In this document: positions 44,839-56,270 of the stretch, piece by piece
How the letters are laid out: each line of letters opens with the position of its first letter
How positions within the stretch are numbered: position 1 is the stretch's first letter
Origin: Linnemannia hyalina
Taxonomy: Eukaryota > Mortierellomycota > Mortierellomycetes > Mortierellales > Mortierellaceae
Length of the DNA stretch: 64,000 nt
Direction of reading: 5' to 3'
Assembly (NCBI GenBank): GCA_019671135.1
Contig: JAHRHY010000005.1
Location: forward strand, 1,364,001-1,428,000
The notes under the pieces: generated by a model
The model's input: the letters and a program-made list of their open reading frames with translations, nothing else
Database searches by the model: none
What the model was told of the DNA's origin: nothing
Translations under genes and position numbers: made by a program

Positions 44839-46072
44839 AGTTGTTGTTTGTGTTTGTCCAGTAAAGAGAGCTGAGTAATGATGAGTATGAAGGAAGAGAA
44901 GGGTCAGAAAAAGAAAAGAGAAGAGGAGGAAGTAGAGGAAGAAAAAGAAACAGAAGAGAGAAAAGTAAGGCAAAGGGCAGAAAAGGATAGGCGTGTGAAT
45001 TCATTCATGATGATCGCATTGGGTGGGGATGGGGGATTGATAAACCCGTCACACATCATCAATGTCGCGCATTGGCATCAAAAAAAAAAAGTGGCGATGA
45101 CACCTGTGTCGTGTGAAGGAAGGAGTGTGAGCTCAGAGTGAGGAAGGATCCTGCAAAACCCTGGTGCACACGTCCTTCTTTTTGTCAGAGGCATGATGAC
45201 AGCAGCAAAGAGGACAGCCGGAATGATTATCCAAGACACTTACTCATCCCAAGAAGAGCATTATTAGCTTACCAGCGGGGATACGGGAAGGATGATATGA
45301 TGATCAATTGAGAAAGGGAAAACCTTCTTCTCCAATTTGGCAATTCTTCCCAGCGAGACTGGCCTCCCTTACTTAAGAAGGAAGGGACGAAGGGACGGAG
45401 GCAAAGTCTGTACAAGAGGGTGGACGGGTGGCTTGTTAACTGGAGCGAGAGAGTTGATCTGATCTCGAACCAGCACTTGTCACACCATCGACTGACACCC
45501 ATCCTCCCCCTCTTGTCCCGCCCCGATCTCTTCTTTCTTTCTTTCTTCTTCTCACTTCCATTCCGTCGATCGGATCATCCTTTCTTGTTCGTCTTTTTTA
45601 TTTTACATTCTTCCTCTTAAGTGCCTCGTCATTCAAACCTCGTGGCCCTCTTCTGCACCCCTTTGCTTTTTTTCTTCTTTTTTCTTCCGCCCTGAGCATC
45701 CATCCTAAGTGACTCATCCATGCATTCAACCTGACGACCTTCCCCACTCTTCTTCCTGTTTCCGCTGTTTATTTATTCATTCGTCAACCTTTCAACTTGT
45801 AGTCTTTTCTTTCCTACTCGCGTGTACATTATATTCATTTGTTCTACAGTACAAGCACCTCTCCTCTCTCATATCGTTTAATTCACACCGGATCACGTCC
45901 GCGATTGCTCCCGATCGCACCCCCTTTTGACACCGTCTTTCTCAGTAGCGGTCAGACACCAACAACCCCAGAGTCGCCCGGTACTATTCCTCGCCAGGGC
46001 TATCACAGGTTCAATTGATCTCGAGGCTTCCTCCCCAAACCACACATCCGGAGGTCCTATTCAATACATAGC
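44839..46072. other. Divergent upstream region
   Basis: Between PEBP (-) and the Mdv1-like gene (+). Purine-rich at 44,880-45,000, pyrimidine-rich at 45,490-45,700. No coding sequence recognised. Confidence 0.5.
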
Positions 46073-48728
46073 ATGATGGCGTCCGCCGGACCTTCTAATT
46101 CCCGGAACAAACAGTCAGGAAACCAGGAACCATCCGGCTCCTCCACCTCAACGCGACCTTCCGATCAAACCGTTTCCCGATCAACGCTCGCCACTTCCCG
46201 AGCCAATGCCGCACTCTCACAGACAATCTCGGGAATTTCTGCAACTGGACGATCGATCTCCTCGTTGATGTCGTCAGGATTCGCACAGCCAAGGCATAGG
46301 ATCATGGAGCTGCTTCATACTTTTGACGTTTCTGGATTGGCCTCTTCTGCTCGCCACTCTCTCACAACCACCAGCAGCATTGTCTTTTCGCCATTGACGG
46401 TCCAGGCAGTGAAGGGCGATCTGACTGGCATCGCCACGCTCACTGGACTTTCGGGTATGGCGCCGCATCTGATGGCCAGCCAGTATTTGAAACGAGCCAC
46501 TGCTAACGCTCAGGCATTGGCACTGACCGGAGCCATTCAGGCGACACCTGCATCTGCTGATCAATTGCTGTCAGAAGACATTCCAGAGGCTGGAGCCCGA
46601 GTCTCACTTTTCCAAGGGTTCAAAGCATCATACCCGGGACACAAGAGCGGACGACGAGGCAAGAACCACCAGCGGAGGCGGAAGAACGGCTTCGGAGAAG
46701 TCGGCGAAGATGATCCCAACAAGCTCTTTTCGTCACTTTTGAGCGAGCGTGAACGAACAATCAAGGAGCAAGTGAAGCTTCAAACACAAAAGGTACTTTT
46801 TTTTATTACAATGAGTTAACTGTTTCTTTCATTGGAGTATGCTTTACTGACCGCTTTTATGTCTTCTAGACTGTGATTCAATCCGAGTTGGACCAAATTG
46901 CCGCTTCGATCGAAACCCTCCAGGCCAAGCAGACCAACCTCGGGTTCAAGCTGAGCAAGTTGGCTGAGCGCGAGGATGACCTTGCTGATACATGTGAGTT
47001 TTACGTACATTTATCGTCTGTGCATGAATCGGATGATATCCCTGTCAATGCTTAACCATCACATCTCTTTCTTTTCGTTAGTGGGCGACCTGAATGACAA
47101 GCTGGCTTCGATCTCTGAAGGAAACAAGACTGGGGATGGACAACGTAAGGCATCCTTGATATTATCTCCCTGCAAGTCATTCTCCTAGAAACTGATATTT
47201 AACGATATCCATTTGTTTTCTTTATGACCATGTAGCCTTGCAATTGGAGTACAGGGATGAAACCCGGGACTCAGGAACCTGCATGCACACCTTCTACGGA
47301 CACGACGGGGTTGTTACCAGCCTCGATCTGAACGGCCCATACGGTACCTTGGTTACGGCTTCGCGGGACAATACAACTCGCGTCTGGGACTTGTCGACGT
47401 TCAAGTGCCTCGGTCAATTGCCCGGACACGAAGACACTGTCGAGTGCCTCCAACTGACCCAACATACGCTGGTGACTGGCTCTCGCGATAACACCATCCG
47501 GACCTGGAATATTGCAGATCTAAGCCACAACCAACATTCCCGCTCGTCTTCACCCACCCCATCGGATTCCAGCTACAGCTCCAACCACATCAACGGAAAG
47601 TTTACGGATACTGACGGCGATGACTATTCGCGGTCCTCGAGAGAGGTGGTCACTGTTCTTGATAACTGCTGGACTGGAACCCTTACTGGCCATACTGGAA
47701 ATGTCACCTGTCTCTACTTTGAGGATGATAAGCTGGTACGTGTGTACTCGAAAATGAAGTATGGTAAAAAGTGGACTTTACACTGTGCAATTAGTGATCT
47801 AACTTGGCCTCCTTATTTGTTGACCATACAGCTCTCTGGATCAAATGACAAGACTATCAAGGAGTGGGATCTTGAGACTGGTCAGTGTGTCTTGACTATG
47901 GATCTGCTCTGGGCAATGGGAACCTCCAACTCGTGGTCGGATTGGATGACCGAGACAGAGGATCAGAGCTATGTCGGAGGACTTCAATTCTGGCAGTACG
48001 CTCTTTGCAGTGGAACCATTGATGGCGCCATTCGCATGTGGGATCGTAAGTCTTACTTCAACATTTGATTTGTGTATTCTTTGTTTAAGTTGTTTTCTCA
48101 CGGCAAACCTGAGCCAAAGTCCTAATGCATTGGTTGCTGTTACAATTCTTTCGTTCTTTAGTTAGGACGGGTCAATCGCATAGAACTCTTGCTGGCCATA
48201 CCGGACCTGTCACTACTCTGCAGTTCGATGACTATCATGTCGTCAGTGGAAGCGTTGACAGAAGCGTGCGGGTACGTGCTTTGCGACCACAATGATTTTT
48301 TCGTGACTGATGGCGAAGAGCGTTTGAAAACTAAACTGACAAACAATGATGTTTCTTTACGTTGCATCAAAATAGATATGGGATCTCAGGACTGGTGCCA
48401 TTCAAGAGATCTTGCAATATGAGGATCCAGTGCGGAGCCTCCAGTTCGATACATCAAAGATCATTGTCGGATCAGGAGAGAGTGTCAAGGTAAGAAACTG
48501 TGGCATGTTTGTTCGCTGTGCTTGATTATCAATTCAACACATGTCCGACGCCCCCTGTTTGCTAATATGTTTATACGTTTTTTATCCTATACACAGATCT
48601 ACGACAGGGTTTCACAACAGCACTCGTACTACACTGGACACACAAACAAAGTCGAAAGTGTCCGTTTCAATGACTCTTTACTTGTGTCAGGAGGCCAAGA
48701 CTCGACGGTCAGACTCTGGAGTCGGTAA
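46073..48728 (+). CDS. MDV1: Mitochondrial division adaptor, WD40 (Mdv1/Caf4-like)
   Basis: Links the outer-membrane protein Fis1 to the dynamin Dnm1 in mitochondrial fission. Exons 46073-46792, 46870-46993, 47082-47144, 47236-47735, 47832-48045, 48162-48271, 48376-48489 and 48597-48728 join in frame to 658 residues, near the size of yeast Mdv1. Residues 1-220 form the N-terminal extension, including [15 protein letters not shown] and [10 protein letters not shown], which should hold the Fis1-binding helices. A coiled coil covers about 225-300 ([19 protein letters not shown]). The rest is a WD40 propeller with units such as [58 protein letters not shown] and [11 protein letters not shown]. 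The last unit closes with VRLWSR directly before the stop. An inserted Ser-rich loop lies between two blades. Peroxisome fission is a likely second role, by family knowledge. Confidence 0.93.
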
Positions 48729-48800
48729 TAAAACAACACTATGTTACCCAAACTGTTGATTGTGTCAAGGATTAGACATTTTTTTTATTCGACATATTTG

Positions 48801-48868
48801 TTATTGTTATTGTTATTGTTATTGTTACTGTTATTGTTATTGTTATTGTTATTGTTGTTGTTGTTGTT
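48801..48868. repeat. TTATTG/TTG microsatellite
   Basis: Hexamer TTATTG-type array grading into TTG triplets, about 70 bases after the Mdv1-like stop codon. Similar to the array at 8.93 kb. Confidence 0.95.
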
Positions 48869-48975
48869 GAGCGTATAAATCAAGTATTGGCACTACGAAA
48901 CGTTCTTTGTACAAGAGGGGGAAGAGAAGGTAGCATAATTAAGGCGGTACTATGTACAAGAAGATATGGACAGGC

Positions 48976-49968
48976 TTAGGTTTGGGTACCATTGGTCTGG
49001 GTGTCATTGCCAGCGGGGATGGTGCCGTTGTTGAAGAAGAGGGCGGGACCAGCAAGGACATTAGAGTCCCTGGTCAAGCTGACGGGGATCCTGTTCTTAG
49101 TGACGAGGACAAAGACATACCCAGTGGCGTTCGCGGGGAGGTCACACTCGGTGCGGGGGCTGACGGTGACATTGTTGCCGAACAAGAACTGGCAGAAGGT
49201 CGTGTTCATATTGGTATCGCCACCCTCGAAGGATGTGGTGACCATGGTTGAGTTGGAACCGGGGGCAGGGAAAGTGGCATTCAATTGGTTGAAGGGCTTG
49301 ATAGTCATGTTGTAAGGGCAGGAAGAGACAAAGTTAGTCGCGAGGGTGGCGACTTCGCGGCGTCCGAGGGCGGTATCGAAGGCATAGGGGATGCCGGATT
49401 CACCCAAGAGTTCATTCACGTATGAGGCGTGGCGGCCTTCGACGGTTGCGATCGACGCCATGGTGGACAAGTAGCTGCCTCTGAGACTAGAAGCGGCACC
49501 GAGGTAGGCCGAGACACCCGTATTCTCAATGGCTTGAGCGGCGCTGAGGAACTGGGTCAAGTTGTCCATAGGGAAGGTGTAGTTACAGGCGGGGACAGCG
49601 GTACCATTCATGGACGTGATGGCCGAGGTTAAGATCGAGACGTGCTCGCTCTCGTGGTCGCCAATTTGGACGAAGCGATTGCGGACATTATCGTGAAAAC
49701 CGCCGTTGGTGAAGTCGCTTGCGTTGAATTTCGCGAGGCCCTGTTTGTAGAATTCGGCTCCGAGGTGCTCGAGGGACAGGGCGTAGTTGAGGGCGGTCAG
49801 GGTCTGGTTGCTAGCCGGCGTCATGGTTGAGGTGGGCGTGGGAGTTGTGGTGGATGTGGTGGTTCTGGTGGTTCTGGTGGTCTTGGTGGTTGTGGCGGTT
49901 GGGGCGGCGGCTGTGATGGTCGCGGTGGCGATGGCGGCCATGCCGACAAAGACGGCGGAGAAACGCAT
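48976..49968 (-). CDS. Secreted ferritin-like domain protein (Rds1-type)
   Basis: A 330-residue intronless protein. A signal peptide (MRFSAVFVGMAAIATATITA) is followed by a Thr-rich, probably O-glycosylated linker up to residue 50. The ferritin-like four-helix domain then begins with the family pattern ALNYALSLEHLGAEFYKQGL. It continues with FVQIGDHESEHVSILTSAI and TVEGRHASYVNELLG, whose Glu and His residues would be the metal ligands. About fourteen sequons are present. Fungal relatives (Rds1 and desiccation or sporulation proteins) are stress- or development-induced and of unclear enzymatic role. The C-terminal 120 residues are Asn/Thr-rich without a clear anchor. Its stop codon lies about 250 bases from that of the Mdv1-like gene (convergent). 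Confidence 0.9.
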   Translation of the reverse strand: MRFSAVFVGMAAIATATITAAAPTATTTKTTRTTRTTTSTTTPTPTSTMTPASNQTLTALNYALSLEHLGAEFYKQGLAKFNASDFTNGGFHDNVRNRFVQIGDHESEHVSILTSAITSMNGTAVPACNYTFPMDNLTQFLSAAQAIENTGVSAYLGAASSLRGSYLSTMASIATVEGRHASYVNELLGESGIPYAFDTALGRREVATLATNFVSSCPYNMTIKPFNQLNATFPAPGSNSTMVTTSFEGGDTNMNTTFCQFLFGNNVTVSPRTECDLPANATGYVFVLVTKNRIPVSLTRDSNVLAGPALFFNNGTIPAGNDTQTNGTQT

Positions 49969-51578
49969 TTTTGGGCTTGGGTGTGGGAGGTAGAGAGAAG
50001 AGAGTGAGGTAGGTATGCCTTCTTGGTTGACTTGGGATGTTGGGTTGTGAAGAAGTTAAGGATGCGTTTTTGAGGAGGAGATTGCTGACTACTTATACCC
50101 TACGGACGATCCTCTTCACGAGACTCGTTACTCTGGCTGTTGTCGCAACTAGGGTAGGGCATAGTATACGATCGAGAGAGGGTGAGGGTAAATCGGTCCT
50201 CCTCTTCAACATTTACCACAGCATTATTGCCTTCCAAGTTGCGAGAAGTAGAATGAGACTTTGTTAACAAACGATGACATCGACGATCGCCTTATATGTT
50301 CAACGAGATTGGCCGTAGCCAATGGACAGTGGTAGGAGTGGTCATAGAGAGAAGTGGAGGGAAGGTTTGTGGTTCGTAGGGCAAGAGGGAGTGACAGGGA
50401 TTTGGTGTGTTCTGTCCGTCGGGAATAGGATGATCAAAAGAAGGGCTGTAGGAAAGATATCCAAGACCGCAAAAGTAGCTTTGACTGGTCGATCCGTCCA
50501 AAAAAAAAGAAAAAAAAATATAAACGCGTTTTTTTGGAGTGTAGGTCTATATTTTCCACGGCGGATAAAAACAAATTACGCATAAAAGAAGTGGGAAATA
50601 GGCGAGCCTATGGTGGAAGAGCATGGTCAGTAGCACTCTTAACTGTGTCATCATTGTGTACCGTACAGGGCTAACATTGATTGAACATCTTTCGCCTTCG
50701 GGAGCTATTGGCGCTCTTCTGCCAGTCGACGAATACCCCCGAAGGGACAATCGTTGGCTGTCATGCATGACTTGCAAGAGAGAGAGAAGCGAGTGGATTA
50801 CATTACACTACTGTAGGCACGACAGCAGCTACAGTCTCAACTGTACCGGATTGGAAAAAAAAAGAGAATTTGCCGTTGCGCACATCTTTCCCTCTCCGCA
50901 AAATAACAGAGAGAAAAAAGCCTTGTGCTTGCCTAGAAGGTCATTCCCTTTGACGACTCCACATTGTTATGTAATAATCGCGTGTAGAATGAAGTCATAG
51001 AGGAAGGAACAAGATGCAATCGCGCCTAGCTAGGACCCAGGGGAGGAAAGGCATCAGAAACACAAAAACGTGTTCGCTCGTTCACTTCCCTATCCTCAGT
51101 TGTCTCTTTTTTTGGTGGCTGAATGAATCCTCTACTCAAATCCAAAAGCCTCCTGTGTTGTTTGTCAGAGAAATAAAAATGCGTGCAAAAAAAACCAGCT
51201 CCTTCCCGCGCAAACAAGAGCCTGAAAAGGGTGTAAAAGGAAGAAAAAAAAAAGCATGCCAAGTTGTGTTTCTTGTCCTGTCTGCGCATAGTCATCCCTC
51301 CCCTGCCCCTTGAGCCGAAGCGTGTTGGTCAGTTTGGAGTCATCCTCCATGCGAAATGACTTATTTCGTTTTCTTGATCGGATAGCGCCTTTTGGATCGA
51401 TCTGATACATCTCGTCCTTTTCAGTTGACATGCGCCCTATTTTATTCTTTTTGTACCCCTTTTTACTCCTCTCTTTCTTTCCTCTTTCTCTCTCTCTTTC
51501 ACTTTCTCCCACGCCCACTCGATTCAATTGACCCCGCATACCAACTCCTCTCTCCACTCTTCAGCCTCGAACAAGAAA
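49969..51578. other. Divergent upstream region
   Basis: Between the ferritin-like gene (-) and the split-barrel gene (+). A TATA-like GGGTATAAG lies near 50,092-50,100 on the ferritin side, about 125 bases before its start. A CT-rich leader at 51,440-51,520 precedes the other gene. No coding sequence recognised. Confidence 0.5.
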
Positions 51579-52430
51579 ATGGTTCAGTTTTTCGACAATA
51601 TCAGCGACGACCATGCCGAGTGGATCAGGAAGCAAAAGATCTTTTTCGTCGGGACGGCACCATTGGACGGCAGAGGGACAGTCAACAACTCGCCCAAGGG
51701 ATACGACTGTCTGCGTGTCCTCAATCCCAACCAAGTCTGCTATCTCGAGATGTCAGGCATGTTGTTTTATTTTCCTTCTCTTCGAGATAGTGTTTCCTCT
51801 AGATGGCGTTGTGAGCGAGTCGCTAGAACTTACTTCTCTACTCTTACTTTAGGCTCTGGAATTGAAACGCAGAGTCACTTGGAAGAGAACGGGAGGATCA
51901 CAATCATGCTGACAGCATTCGAGGGCGGACCCCGTATCATGCGACTGATGGGCACCGGCAGAGTTATCCGCGTTGACACTCCCGAATTCAACACACTCAT
52001 GGAAACCCACTACGAGGGATCAGAACTGGCTCGTGCCGCAGGAAAGCGAGCCATCATCCTGATCGATGTCCGAAAAGTCTCGACCAGTTGCGGGTATGGA
52101 GTTCCTTACTTTGACTACAAGGGGTCCCGAAAGACGTTAATTGACACATGGGCCAAGCGGGATGAGGATAAGGTCAAGGAGTACTGGAAGACGATCAATA
52201 AGTCTAGTCTGGATGGACTCCCCGGGATGCGACATGAGCTGTTGGGACCAGATTTTGTTGGAAGGAATAGGGGTGCTGGCGAGGAAATTGTGTTGCCTGG
52301 GGAGGAGCCGTGGGGTGCGCTTTTGACGGGTTGGGTGAAGGCCAGTCCTGCTCCTGTGAATGCTGCCTACGTGGTCGCCGGTGCTGTCATTGGCGGCGCC
52401 ATCTCTCACCTTTACTCCCGAAGGCGATAA
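51579..52430 (+). CDS. FMN-binding split-barrel protein (pyridoxamine oxidase-like)
   Basis: Two exons, 51579-51756 and 51853-52430, join in frame to 251 residues. The N-terminal two thirds match the pyridoxamine 5'-phosphate oxidase-like split barrel of the kind found in yeast YLR456W/YPR172W. Landmarks are HAEWIRKQKIFFVGTAPLDG, LRVLNPNQVCYLEMSG, then GSGIETQSHLEENGRITIML and FEGGPRIMRLMGTGRVI. Yeast relatives lack proven oxidase activity, so FMN or heme binding is inferred. Joining SG to SGIETQ requires an intron starting GCATGT, a GC-AG intron. The C-terminus has a hydrophobic segment (AAYVVAGAVIGGAISHLY) followed by SRRR, which could be a tail anchor. Yeast relatives are soluble, so the anchor is an unusual touch. 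Confidence 0.87.
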   Translation: MVQFFDNISDDHAEWIRKQKIFFVGTAPLDGRGTVNNSPKGYDCLRVLNPNQVCYLEMSGMLFYFPSLRDSVSSRWRCERVARTYFSTLTLGSGIETQSHLEENGRITIMLTAFEGGPRIMRLMGTGRVIRVDTPEFNTLMETHYEGSELARAAGKRAIILIDVRKVSTSCGYGVPYFDYKGSRKTLIDTWAKRDEDKVKEYWKTINKSSLDGLPGMRHELLGPDFVGRNRGAGEEIVLPGEEPWGALLTGWVKASPAPVNAAYVVAGAVIGGAISHLYSRRR

Positions 52431-52794
52431 AGCAGCACGCACCATGGACATACCGGAGTAAAATATATCTTTTATAGAAACGACACAGTTTGCTCAGAAA
52501 ACATGTCCACTGTGAGACTGGTTCTAACATTAATAAAGCGTTTGGATTCAGCTAAGATGACCAGGGACTCTGCAGGGTAATTTGACAAGGCATTAACATT
52601 GCCGTGGCAGGTTCCTCTAACCTCTTGTCAAGCCACAAGGTCACCCTCGCCCCCTTTCGAACTTTTCGACTTTCAACCATAGCTCCAGCCACCATAGTGG
52701 TTCCCCTGTGAGTATAGTTCATTTTAGCTACGTCATTACGAGTTTAAGAAGATAATGCTTTCCAAAATTAATAGAGACTATTATAGTCGTCATG
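52431..52794. other. Intergenic region
   Basis: 3' flank of the split-barrel gene and of the reductase remnant. No further coding sequence recognised. Confidence 0.45.
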
Positions 52795-53563
52795 TCTCTT
52801 CAACACCTCTAGTGCAGCCTCGCGGTGTTCGCCTCCAACATTGTCATAGTAGATGTCAGCCCTTCGGAACAGGCCTCACGGAAGGATTCGATAATGGGGT
52901 TTCCTGACTTGTAGTTGAGGCGACATCGAACTTGAATTTCTCGAGGAGCATCTTGACCTTCTTCATCGGACCCCGCAGACCCAACGATGCGGAGTCCCTG
53001 ACGTTTGACCATTTGACCGACAAGGTGGCCCATTGCTCCCATGGCGGCAGAGAGAAAGATGGTCTCGCCCTGTTTGAGGGTTCCGTACAGTTTGGACGAT
53101 CCGTAGGTAGTGAGTCCAGTCATGCACAGGGCACCCATGTACCAGGATAGGAGGACCTTGGAGTCTCGTACGGTGACAGAGATAATAATGAGGTTATTGA
53201 GGGCTGGAAGGATGTGAGATACGTGTCCCTACGCGATGACGCCAAAGACGAGGGAGCCGACTGGGTACTTTGGGCTCTTGGACTGGATGACCTTACCCAT
53301 TCCGTAGCCGTCGATGGGTTTTCCGAGGGAGCGAGCGTATCCGCCTTCGACTCAATCCACTCTTCCTCGGAGAACTATTCGTGATGTTATACGTTGAGGA
53401 CGCAGCAATTCAATGACAATAGGAGTGTAGTGAGACATGGGAAACATGGGAAACAAAGAAACTTTAAAGGGGTCCAAGGAGAGGTGAGAGAATGTCGCCA
53501 TCTTCCAGGTTTGGGCAATTTCGGTGTGTTGAAGAACAAAGGTAATCCTCCGGTGTTGACCAT
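52795..53563 (-). pseudogene. Decayed NADPH-dependent double-bond reductase
   Basis: Minus strand, lying 225 bases beyond the 3' end of an intact gene of the same family. Recognisable pieces in order: a possible start MVNT and the segment HLSLDPFK, then GKPIDGYGMGKVIQSKSPKY and PVGSLVFGVIA (a stop codon follows). Next comes MTGLTTYGSSKLYGTLKQGE, then IFLSAAMGAMGHLVGQMVKR, then GSAGSDE, then NYKSGNPIIESFREACSEG, then IYYDNVGGEHREAALEVL. Pieces lie in different frames, with at least two frameshifts (near 52,930 and 52,860). The final 100 residues of the family are absent. The remnant reads straight through the places where the intact gene has introns 2, 3 and 4. It is therefore a divergent paralogue or partly intron-less copy, not a recent tandem duplicate. 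Confidence 0.8.
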
Positions 53564-53788
53564 TGTGTGTGTGTTGTGGAAACAAAAGAGAGGGTGTAAA
53601 AGAAGAGTGAAGGATTTTTTTTTGTGGTCGGTGAATTGATTTGCACGGGCCCATACTAAAGGACAAGGCCCATTTCCACAATCATGCAAAAAAAAAAAAA
53701 AAAAAAAAGCAATACATAATTGTTATTTGCAATAATCCTTTTTGTTTATTTTTTTACACTATACATTGTCCAGACCATCGATGTAGCT

Positions 53789-55313
53789 CTAGAGGTCAGC
53801 AACTTGGACAACCTGCTTTCCAAAGTTCTTTCCATTCAACAAGCCAACAAAGGCCTCGGGTGCAGCAGCAACGCCCTTGGCCTCATCAACACGGTAGACA
53901 ATCTTCTTGTTGACCAGCAATTCCTTGACGTCGCGGAAGAAATCCTCAAAGTACTGCTCGTGGAAGTCAGAAACAATGAAGCCTCGGATGGTGAGTCTCT
54001 TGCTGACAACGTTCATGAGGTTCTTGATCCCGTAGGGTTGACGGGTGTTGTATTGAGAGATCATTCCACAGGCGATGACTCTTCCGTGGTTGTTGAGGTG
54101 GTCCAATGCGGCCTCCAGGGTCTCGCCTCCGACGTTCTCAAAGTAGATGTCAATACCCTTGGGCGCAAATTCCTTGAGTGCTTCGTGGGCGGTGCGCTTC
54201 TTGTAGTTGAATGCGAAGTCGAATCCGACTTCCTTGAGAAGGTAGTCGACCTTTTCGTCCGATCCAGCTATTGTTATCAGTGTATAATAAATCGTATGGT
54301 AAGCTCGCATGCATACACACAGAGTGGAAGGATGAAGAGACGCCGTCATTGCAGGGGTGCGTGCGTACCTGATCCAATGGTGGTGAGACCCCAGGCCTTG
54401 GCCAATTGACCGGCAAGTTGACCTATGAAACATAAGTACAAAATGGTACGCGTTAGACCGTCATTCATCTTGATCAATAGGGATCACGCATCAAGCAGCA
54501 TTGGACTTACCAACGGCTCCAGAGGCAGCAGAAATGAAGATGGTCTCGCCGGCCTTGGGCTTTCCAATGTCCTTCAACGAGGAGTATGCGGTCAGACCTG
54601 CCAAGTTCATGATTAAGGAGAAATTATGAATGCGAACGTGCGTGTTAACAAGAGCGCGTCATTATTCTCGACATTTTTTTACCCACGCGTATTTGTAATG
54701 AAACAACAAACATTGAAAAATTGTGACAAACGTGGGAAGAGTTCCAGGTTCAAGAAACAAAAGAACTCACCAGGCATGCCAAGGACACCGACGTAGGAGG
54801 ACAACGGCAGCTTGGACTCTCTTGCCTCGGGGATGATTCTGGTAGTGGGGAGATCAGGCAAGACGGTGTACTCTTCCCAGCCGACAAAGGCATGGATGAT
54901 CGATCCGACAGGATACTTTGGGTTCTTGGACTCGACCACCTCGGCGACTCCTCGAGCGTCCAAGGGCTTGCCGATCTCAAAGGCGGCGCTGTATGATGCC
55001 TTGCCGGCATCTCTCATCTTTCCGCGCATGTCTATTTTGAATTGGAATGAGGTAATCGTTGACAACGAAAACACGATGAGTTTACTTTATCATTAAAATG
55101 AGCAACAGTTCATGAGGGGATGCCCAAAAAAAAAAAAAAAAGAAAAGAGAAATGCTTACAGGGATCGAGGGAGAAGACCAGGTTTCTAGCAAGGACCTCG
55201 CCATCTTTGAGGACAGGGTTGAAGTCCTTGTTGGTCTTGACCGCGAGATGTTCGCCAACAACTGGGAACTCGTGAGGGTGAGCGAGGTAGATAACCGAGG
55301 TGTTGGAAGGCAT
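53789..55313 (-). CDS. NADPH-dependent alkenal/enone double-bond reductase
   Basis: Medium-chain dehydrogenase/reductase of the leukotriene B4 12-hydroxydehydrogenase / prostaglandin reductase type. It reduces C=C bonds of reactive alkenals and enones with NADPH. Minus-strand exons 55160-55313, 54771-55031, 54511-54597, 54369-54422 and 53789-54267 join in frame to 344 residues, as usual. Landmarks: ARNLVFSLDPYMRGKM across the first junction, GVLGMPGLTAYSSL across the second, and the nucleotide-binding stretch IFISAASGAVGQLAGQLAKA. GSDEKVDYLLKEVGFD is followed by NYKK, IDIYFENVGGETLEAALDHL and GRVIACGMISQYN. No zinc-ligand cysteines are present, as in this family. A TATAAAAAGG-like element lies about 105 bases upstream. 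The likely role is detoxification of lipid peroxidation products. Confidence 0.93.
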
Positions 55314-56270
55314 GGCTGAATGAAAAAGTTTTTCTTAAAAGTGAAGAGTGGAGAGGAGTGGAGAGAAAATGGAGCGAAATGGGTTGCGGGAAAAGACAAG
55401 CACGGAACGGGGACCCTTTTTATAGTGGTTTTTGCTCAGGCGGGGAAGATGTGTTTGTGCGCTTTTTTTTTACTGGGAATTACTAAGCGTGTTAAAAAGA
55501 CGCCATTGGCAGCTACGATCCTGTGGTCGGGGAGCTGTGAAGACGAACTTTTGGGTACGAAAGCAATGATTAGTCAACCTAGGAAAGCAAAACACAAACG
55601 AAAAGAGGTAGCTGCTTTGTCGCGTCTTCAATTGTTTTGTTTTGTCCCAGTTCCCAATACCATTTGGGAAGAAATGTGTCGTGAAGTGGATCCCACTCAG
55701 AGCATCGCCACATGAACACTTAGGTATATGTAGTTGCCAACGTGGCCAATTGGGATCACGCGATCTGAGCTGTTCCTCTTCCTTATATTCCGTAGAAGGA
55801 AGACATGGCTGTTGGATGCTGGCTGTTTGGATGACATATAGAGCGAAGGTAGACAAAGCCATGGCGGGGCTTGTCAAGAGACATACATACACACACCCAT
55901 ACATTGCAGCGATACATTTCCAGGGTTCACTTGACCAGAGAAAAGAAAAGCTCAAGTCAACAGTCAATTTTGGATTTTGTCGTTTCTTCTTGCACTTCCA
56001 TCTCTCTCTCTCTCTCTCTCTGTCTCTCTTTCCCTTTCTCTCCCTTCCTTTCTTTCTTCTCCAGTTACTTTTGACTCTTTTTGTACGCTTGCATCCCCCC
56101 CTACTTTCCTCTTTCCCCTTTGCCAACCCTTTTCTGCCTTCCTTTCCCTTCCCTATCTCCCTTCAAAAAGGGTCCTGCATTCATAGCCTCATTGACACAG
56201 ACAAATACACACCCAGCTCTCCTTCACTCTCTCTAACACACGCACTCCATCAACAGAACAGCAGTCAGCC
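55314..56270. other. Divergent upstream region
   Basis: Between the reductase (-) and the HECT ligase (+). It holds a TATA element on the reductase side, a short CT array near 56,002-56,030 and a pyrimidine-rich leader to the ligase. No coding sequence recognised. Confidence 0.5.
55416..55424 (-). promoter_or_regulatory. TATA box of the reductase gene
   Basis: Reads CTATAAAAAGG on the minus strand, about 105 bases before the start codon. Confidence 0.5.

Noticed and set aside
50547..51000. Short open frames upstream of the split-barrel gene
   Set aside because: No motif, start context or splice continuity. Treated as intergenic.
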